Part shown: piece by piece, positions 58,973 through 64,000 of the stretch | How positions within the stretch are numbered: the stretch's first letter is position 1 | How the letters are laid out: each line of letters opens with the position of its first letter | Source of the DNA: Lampris incognitus | Lineage: Eukaryota; Chordata; Actinopteri; Lampriformes; Lampridae | NCBI RefSeq assembly: GCF_029633865.1 | Contig: NC_079214.1 | Location: 26,703,724-26,767,723, forward strand | Length of the DNA stretch: 64,000 bases | Direction of reading: 5' to 3' | Notes under the pieces: model-generated | What the model was told of the DNA's origin: nothing | What the model saw: only the letters and a program-made list of their open reading frames with translations | Databases searched by the model: none | Program-made: the position numbers and the translations under genes

Positions 58973-59700
58973 CCATTTTGTGATATTTATGTGGGATGGT
59001 TAAGATTAGCATCTGATTGTTTCAAAAAGGGAAATGTGCGCTAGATAAATTATAGCTAGCGAAAATCTTACCTATACAGCAGCAGGATTAATGTTAGCTA
59101 GCCGTGAAGCACGTTTAACCCTCTGAAACAATCAATGGCTAATCTTGACCATCCTACATAAATATCAGTTTTACTGAAATATCATATAATGTGTACTGAC
59201 TGTGCCGTATCATAGTACATTTTGTGATATTTATGTAGGATGATTAATACTAGTCTGAGAAATTATAGCTAGCTAGCGTTACTTAATGTGGCCTACTACA
59301 GCAGCATCAACGTTAGCTGTGGATCACGTTTAACCATCTGAAACAATCCAAGGCTAATCTTGACCATCCATCATAAATATTACCCAATTTTACTAAAATA
59401 TCATATATTGTGTATTAACTGCGCTATATCAGCGTTCATTTTTGATATTTACATCGGATGGTTAAGATTAGTCTGATAAATTATAGCTAGCTAGCGTTAC
59501 TCAACGTGGCCTATTACAGCAGCATCAACGTTAGCTGTGGAGCACGTTTAACCATCTGAAACAATCCAAGGCTAATCTTGACCATCCGGCATAAATATTA
59601 CACAATTTTACTGAAATATAATATATTATGTATTAACTGCGCTATATCAGTTCATTTTGTGATTTATGTGGGATGGTTAAGATTAGTCCCTGATTATTTC
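58973..59700. repeat. Tandem repeat of about 220-bp units, each with an internal inverted repeat
   Basis: TTTTGTGATATTTATGTGGG recurs (with changes) at about 58976, 59219, 59437 and 59655; periods are about 244, 219 and 216. Each unit also has the inverted partner CTAATCTTGACCATCC...CATAAATAT, so each can fold back on itself. AGCTAGCG motifs and a CATCAACGTTAGCTGTGG block recur. Confidence 0.85.
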
Positions 59701-59763
59701 AGATGGGTAAATGTGTTCCAGAGCTAATGCCACAGTCTTATTTTTGCATAGGGTCAAAAAGTC

Positions 59764-61673
59764 ATGAAAAGAAAGGGAATTTCAAATTTCTTTATAAAAA
59801 AGAAAAAATCAGATCAGGTGGTCACAGCCTCCAGCCCTTGCATAACCACCAGACCCCACAGCAGCTCCCTACCCGAGGATAGTAATGCTGAGAGTCAGTG
59901 TGGTCAGGCTTCACAGGCCCAGGAGCGTAGTCCTCCACCATCAGGTCAGAGTATCTACCAGACAGCCAGTCACATGCCCAGTTCAGAATTTAAGTTTAGT
60001 TTCAACTAGCAACAATAGTTTATTTTTGTCAGATTGAGCCTCACTATGTTGATTCTTGTGTTTTTGTTTTAATGGCTGTGGCATTTGTATTGTGATTATA
60101 CACTGATGATTCTTGCATTAATGATGACACAGAGACCTCTGCTTCTGAGAGAGACATCGAGGGAGACATCGAGCCCTTTCCAGGTGCAACTGCATCAAGG
60201 AGTGTTGTTCTAGGCCTCTACTTAAAAACTACAAATTTTTGTTGGCAACTGTTCGTATGCAATCTTGTTGATTCTTTAATTACACATTTCCATAGAGATA
60301 TGAATTTTTTTTTAATGTGTATTCCAGACATATCAAGATCCAGAGACGAGGGTCCTGTACAGCCATCTTTGACGCCACTTCCTAGGACACAGCATGGTAC
60401 AAGGAAGAAGGGTTTTAACAGCTCTTGGTACATAGAAAATCCATGGGTTGAATATTCTGTTAGTCGATATTCAACCTATTGTTTTGCCTGTAGGCATTTT
60501 TTCACTGCCAAATACACCTCAATCTGCCTTCACATCAAACTCAGGCTTTTGTAATTGGAAAAAGGGACTGTTCAAAGATTCTGGTTTTAAGCATATTAAT
60601 GCAATGTATGCATGGAATCAACATAAAAGGGCCAGAGAAAGCAACTCCTCAATCCTGGATAGCATAAATGAGGACCGTAAAAAGAAAGTTGAGGAAAACT
60701 GAACTTACATGAAATCTATTGCAGATGTGCTCCTATTAACTGCCACTCAAAATATAGCGCGGAGAGGTCATCAAGAGTCTGATGATGATTCTCACAACAA
60801 GGGCAATTTTTTAACAATCTTAGAAGAAATAGCAAAGCATGATCTTCTCATAGAGGAGAGAATGAACGAAACTGGCAATGCCAAGTACACAAGCCACCTA
60901 ATACAGAACGAAGTTCTTGAGACATTAGCTGAGATGGTACAAAGTGAAATAATGAGAGAAGTGAAATCAAGTGAAGTGCTCAGTGTAATTGCAGATGAAA
61001 CAAAATATCTGAAGAAAAAGGAACAAATGTCTTTAGTTGTGAGATACTATTACAACGGGACCATCCACTAGAGCGTTTTACAATTTAAGTCTGCTGAAAG
61101 CTTAGATGCTGCAGGTCTCTAAAAAAAAGATTATTGATTGCCTTGAAAAACACGGACTGGACTACAGTGTGGGGCAAGGGTATGATGGTGCTTCCGTCAT
61201 GAGTGGTAAGCATTCTGGTGTGGCTGCACAAATCAAAAGTAGTGCAAGATTTGCTTTTTATGTGCACTATAATGCCCATTGTTTGAACTTAGTTCTTGTT
61301 GACGCTGTAAAATCTGTGCCCGAAACAGTTAACTTTTTTTCTCTTCTGCAGAAACTTTATAATTTTGTATCTGGCTCATATGTGCATCTCAAGTGGCTTG
61401 CTGTTCAGAAAGAGCTCTAGCCTCAGCAGCAGCCCAGGGAACTATAAAGACTAACTGATACTAGATAGGCATGCAGATACATGACATGCTGCAGCCTGAG
61501 GGACAGGCTTCCAGCAGTTCTGAGACTGCTACAGGATATTGCACTTGAAAATAGCGGCGATAGATCAGTGGAGGCAAAGGGCCTTCTTTGTCAGATAGAT
61601 TTACACTTCATAGGGCTTTTAGTTACCTTTTGTAAAGTACTAGGTGATGCCAAATGTCTTTTTGACATGCTCC
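59764..61673 (+). pseudogene. hAT transposase (zinc-finger MYM / DUF4371 type), decayed and truncated
   Basis: Pieces in order: MKRKGISNFFIKKKKSD (59764); a TTF/ZMYM-like finger KKGFNSSWYIENPWVEYSVS followed by YCFACRHF (about 60405-60500); FKDSGFKHINAMYAWNQHKR; EMVQSEIMREVKSSEVLSVI, then ADETKYLKKKEQMSLVVRYY with the first catalytic Asp (about 60990); GQGYDGASVMSGKHSGVAAQ and VHYNAHCLNLVLVD (about 61165-61300); and LGDAKCLFDMLL at the break. Stops (after VEEN and GTIH) and frameshifts kill it. The C-terminal dimerisation part is lost at 61674. Confidence 0.85.
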
Positions 61674-62391
61674 TGTAACCAGGTTAAAATTAATGTTTTT
61701 ATTTTATTTTGTTTGAGTATGAAATATCACCAAATCCTGTCTGTGTGCTGTTATTTGTGTTTACTACATTTTACTTTATGTCATTATTTACTTTTATGTG
61801 TTTTACAACGACCGTCATATACGTGTACTGTCGCTTTAAGAGAGAGGTCTTATGGGTACACGGAAGACGGAACGCGGGAGAGGCCATTTTTGTTTTGTGG
61901 GAGGAGTCTCAAGCAGCAATCGAGCCGAGCCACACGTGTTTCTTACCGTGGGACAGTTTTGCTGGTTGAGGAGAACGTAACCTTGAGTATCCCTGTAAGA
62001 AGATACTGCAAGCTGTGGGATAAAATACTTGTTTATCCTTTCTTACATCGGAGTCCCCTGGACGGTTTCTACTTCTAACGCACACGAGTGGAGTCCGGGC
62101 AGTGGTTGAACTTCGACCCCCACGTCCGTAAGAAACACCGCTCCCGCTGGAGGACTGGACGGTTGTCGAAGGGTTTGAAACCAAAATAAATGGCAAGGTG
62201 GGCCAAATAGAGTCCTGTGTGTCCCCGCTCCTTCCTTAATCATGATGATGATGATGATGATGAGAGACTGAGGGCCCCCCACAACACCTGGGGCCCCACA
62301 CAACTAGAACACAACGCAGAGCTAATGATGAGAGTGACGGGCATGCAGCAGGCTGACCAGCATAGAACAGCATAGGACTGCCCCCGTTACA
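61674..62391 (+). mobile_element. 5' LTR of a Gypsy retrotransposon
   Basis: It starts TGTAAC and ends GTTACA, and matches the solo LTR at 5791-6459. It has AATAAA near 62185, an ATG microsatellite near 62241, and is directly followed by a primer site. The insertion split a hAT transposase. Confidence 0.9.
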
Positions 62392-62392
62392 T

Positions 62393-62406
62393 TGGTGCCG
62401 TGACCC
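62393..62406 (+). promoter_or_regulatory. Primer binding site, likely for tRNA-His
   Basis: TGGTGCCGTGACCC begins one base after the LTR. It is the complement of a CCA-ended tRNA whose 3' end reads GTCACGGCACCA, which is how histidine tRNAs end from memory. One base differs at the far end. Confidence 0.7.
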
Positions 62407-62840
62407 TCCTGGATCCTGAGAGTGACAGCAGTTGCTCGCCGCGGGAGGCTGCTGTCGTCATCAAGCCCCAGACGTCCTCAGGTATTTCTATAGACTGTAC
62501 ACTCATGTTACAGTGGACTGGAGTTGAGCTGTGTGGACACTAGACAGTCATAGCTGTGGTTACCATGGACTGGGCTTGTGAACAGGACATTTGTATATAC
62601 TGAAGGAAGAAAAACACACGAAAAAAAAAGGAAAAAAAGGTTAATGTTGATGTGATTGAAGGACTCTATTGATCTAAACTACTGGATATGTGCATATGTG
62701 AATAATCTATTGGTGAATTTGTTGATTGTGTGTGATTGTTTCAATCTCTTAGTGATTTCTAGATTCAATTATTTAAATGAATTGAGCTTTTCAATTTTTT
62801 ATTTTATTTTTTATTTTATCTGAGTGTTAGAGGTAGGAAC
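62407..62840 (+). other. Gypsy leader between primer site and gag
   Basis: No open frame is conserved. A poly(A) and T-rich leader lies just before the gag start. Confidence 0.6.
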
Positions 62841-64000
62841 ATGGCAGAGGGTGGTTCGTACGTAGGTGGGGGTAACATTGCTGATCAGGATCTTTTGGAT
62901 CGCCAGTGTGCTATGGAGAGGGGGTACCAGTTAGATGTGGGTGGGGGTTTACGGCTAGGTGTAGGTAGGAGTTTCGGGCAGCTCTTAGAGGGTGGGGAAC
63001 CAGACACCAGAGCACCAGGACCTAGAGACCCGACCACATTTGGCACTCCTCAGTTCACCTCCACACGCTACGTAGAACGGGCCAGGCCAGGTATCAGCGA
63101 AGGGGCTGTGCTAGGTAAAAGCGAGCAGCCAGTGGGAGGGTTAGCCATGCTCATTACTCGGTTAGCAGAGAAGATAGGAGAGTCAATCACTGCTAAGCTG
63201 CAGGAAACACAAGTGCTTAGAAACACACACACAGACAGTGCTAGGTCTGCTGAACAGCGTTTGGAGACAGCTCCTAGTGTTAGAGTAGTAATGCAAACAG
63301 ACGCTAGGGAGCCTCCTATTTTCAGGGGCGATAGCTCTGATAAGTTTACAGTTCATGAGTGGGAGAGCCTTATGACTTTGTATTTGAGGAAGCGAGCCAT
63401 TCCAGTTAGTGAGCAGTCACATGATATTCTAGCTAAGCTTATGGGGAAAGCAGGGGACGTGGTGAGGATAAAGCTGCGCAACACATCTGTCGACCACATA
63501 GCGAACCCCCACATTATTTTTGATGTACTGAAGCAACACTTTAGTGACTTCACATACTCGAGCATGCCCCTGGCGGACTTTTACAGTACGCTGCCCAAGC
63601 CAGGTGAGGACGCTATGGAGTATTGGATTAGGCTTAATAAGACAGTGGAGGTGGCTGACGAATGCTTGAAGTGGCAGGGCCGTAGTATTGAAGAGCCAAG
63701 CCACGAGGTAAGCATGATGTTTATCAAACACTGTCCAGATCAGTCTCTTGCCAATGTTTTTAAGTTCAAGTCCGCAGGGAAATGGTCTGCTAGCGAGATT
63801 CAGGAGAGGCTTGATGAGCACATGCTGGAGAGGAAGTCCCGTGTTGCTGCAGGTGGACAACGTGAAGCAGGCGCGGTAGAGCGTAGGTTCCATTCACAGG
63901 TTCATGTCCCTGTAGTCGACATGGCTCCCGACTTGAACACGACCGTGCCGGTGGTGCCATCTCCCGTTCCGGCTCATGCGTCATCTCCTATACCATTTTT
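62841..64000 (+). CDS. Gypsy retrotransposon gag (open to window edge)
   Basis: A frame of 386 codons runs without a stop from ATG 62841 to the end of the window. It begins MAEGGSYVGGGNIADQDLLD and has a capsid-like core: REPPIFRGDSSDKFTVHEWE, then LRKRAIPVSEQSHDILAKLM, FDVLKQHFSDFTYSSMPLAD, PGEDAMEYWIRLNKTVEVAD and SMMFIKHCPDQSLANVFKFK. The PF.G....F...W pattern is that of Gypsy capsids. The zinc knuckle and pol lie beyond the edge. The intact frame suggests a recent insertion. In active elements Gag packages the RNA into particles. Confidence 0.85.
   Translation, partial: MAEGGSYVGGGNIADQDLLDRQCAMERGYQLDVGGGLRLGVGRSFGQLLEGGEPDTRAPGPRDPTTFGTPQFTSTRYVERARPGISEGAVLGKSEQPVGGLAMLITRLAEKIGESITAKLQETQVLRNTHTDSARSAEQRLETAPSVRVVMQTDAREPPIFRGDSSDKFTVHEWESLMTLYLRKRAIPVSEQSHDILAKLMGKAGDVVRIKLRNTSVDHIANPHIIFDVLKQHFSDFTYSSMPLADFYSTLPKPGEDAMEYWIRLNKTVEVADECLKWQGRSIEEPSHEVSMMFIKHCPDQSLANVFKFKSAGKWSASEIQERLDEHMLERKSRVAAGGQREAGAVERRFHSQVHVPVVDMAPDLNTTVPVVPSPVPAHASSPIPF

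Larger units (their letters stand above)
58763..61673 (+). mobile_element. hAT (ZMYM1-like) transposon, right part cut by a Gypsy insertion
   Basis: The left end is near CAGAGGGGTGTCCAGGGTGG / CACGTGCC. It holds an intron-like tandem repeat region and decayed transposase exons. The transposase and right end are not reached before the LTR at 61674; they should continue beyond the Gypsy element outside the window. Confidence 0.75.

Overview
The window looks like a chromosome segment from a ray-finned (teleost) fish. It is AT-rich, full of (CA)n/(GA)n/(GATA)n microsatellites and interspersed repeats, has GT-AG introns, and carries transposon families typical of fish (RTE/Rex3-like, I-clade, L1/Tx1, BEL/Pao, Gypsy, hAT, Tc1, P-like, Mutator-like, tRNA-derived SINEs). 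Host gene content is low. Only two host genes are readable, both on the minus strand: the start of lysmd2 (1-1270) and a complete nine-coding-exon tropomodulin gene, best matched to tmod3 (coding exons 34723 down to 19446). LYSMD2 and the tropomodulin genes are also neighbours in human, which supports both calls.

Layout. 1-1.56 kb: lysmd2 exon 2 (partial), intron 1, exon 1 and its upstream region. 1.6-16.9 kb: intergenic, with a long-palindrome foldback carrying a SINE, a solo Gypsy LTR, two hAT-type elements with perfect 8-bp target duplications, an L1/Tx1 fragment, a BEL/Pao integrase fragment and microsatellites. 17-34.7 kb: the tmod3 3' end and coding exons; the introns hold four hAT elements, a divergent SINE, and a SINE that was hit by a P-like element keeping a THAP-domain exon. 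34.7-44.6 kb: a long 5' tmod3 intron with a decayed Tc1 element, a MITE and two SINEs; a candidate non-coding first exon and CCAAT-rich promoter lie near 44.6-44.9 kb. 44.9-46.9 kb: no recognisable genes. 46.9-64 kb: a transposon nest.

The nest is the most interesting part. An I-clade LINE (minus strand) is cut into three pieces by SINEs and an RTE tail. A long RTE-clade LINE (about 49.32-57.72 kb, plus strand) is split by a 4.9-kb Mutator-like (MULE) element with a FLYWCH-like region and an intact DDE transposase core. The ends of that element are arrays of direct and inverted copies of a GGTCCTATGTTCCCCG-type motif, including a perfect 44-bp-arm hairpin. The same RTE LINE carries a clean solo LTR with a 5-bp duplication. 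At the right end a ZMYM/hAT transposase relic is interrupted by a Gypsy element with intact 5' LTR, a primer site resembling tRNA-His, and a gag frame open to the window edge. A diverged solo copy of that LTR sits at 5.8 kb.

The transposons do not work with the host genes as a system. The order of events can be read from nesting: older LINEs, then SINEs and DNA transposons inside them. No CRISPR, operon or prokaryotic feature is present. All family names rest on motif recognition by eye; no database search was possible.
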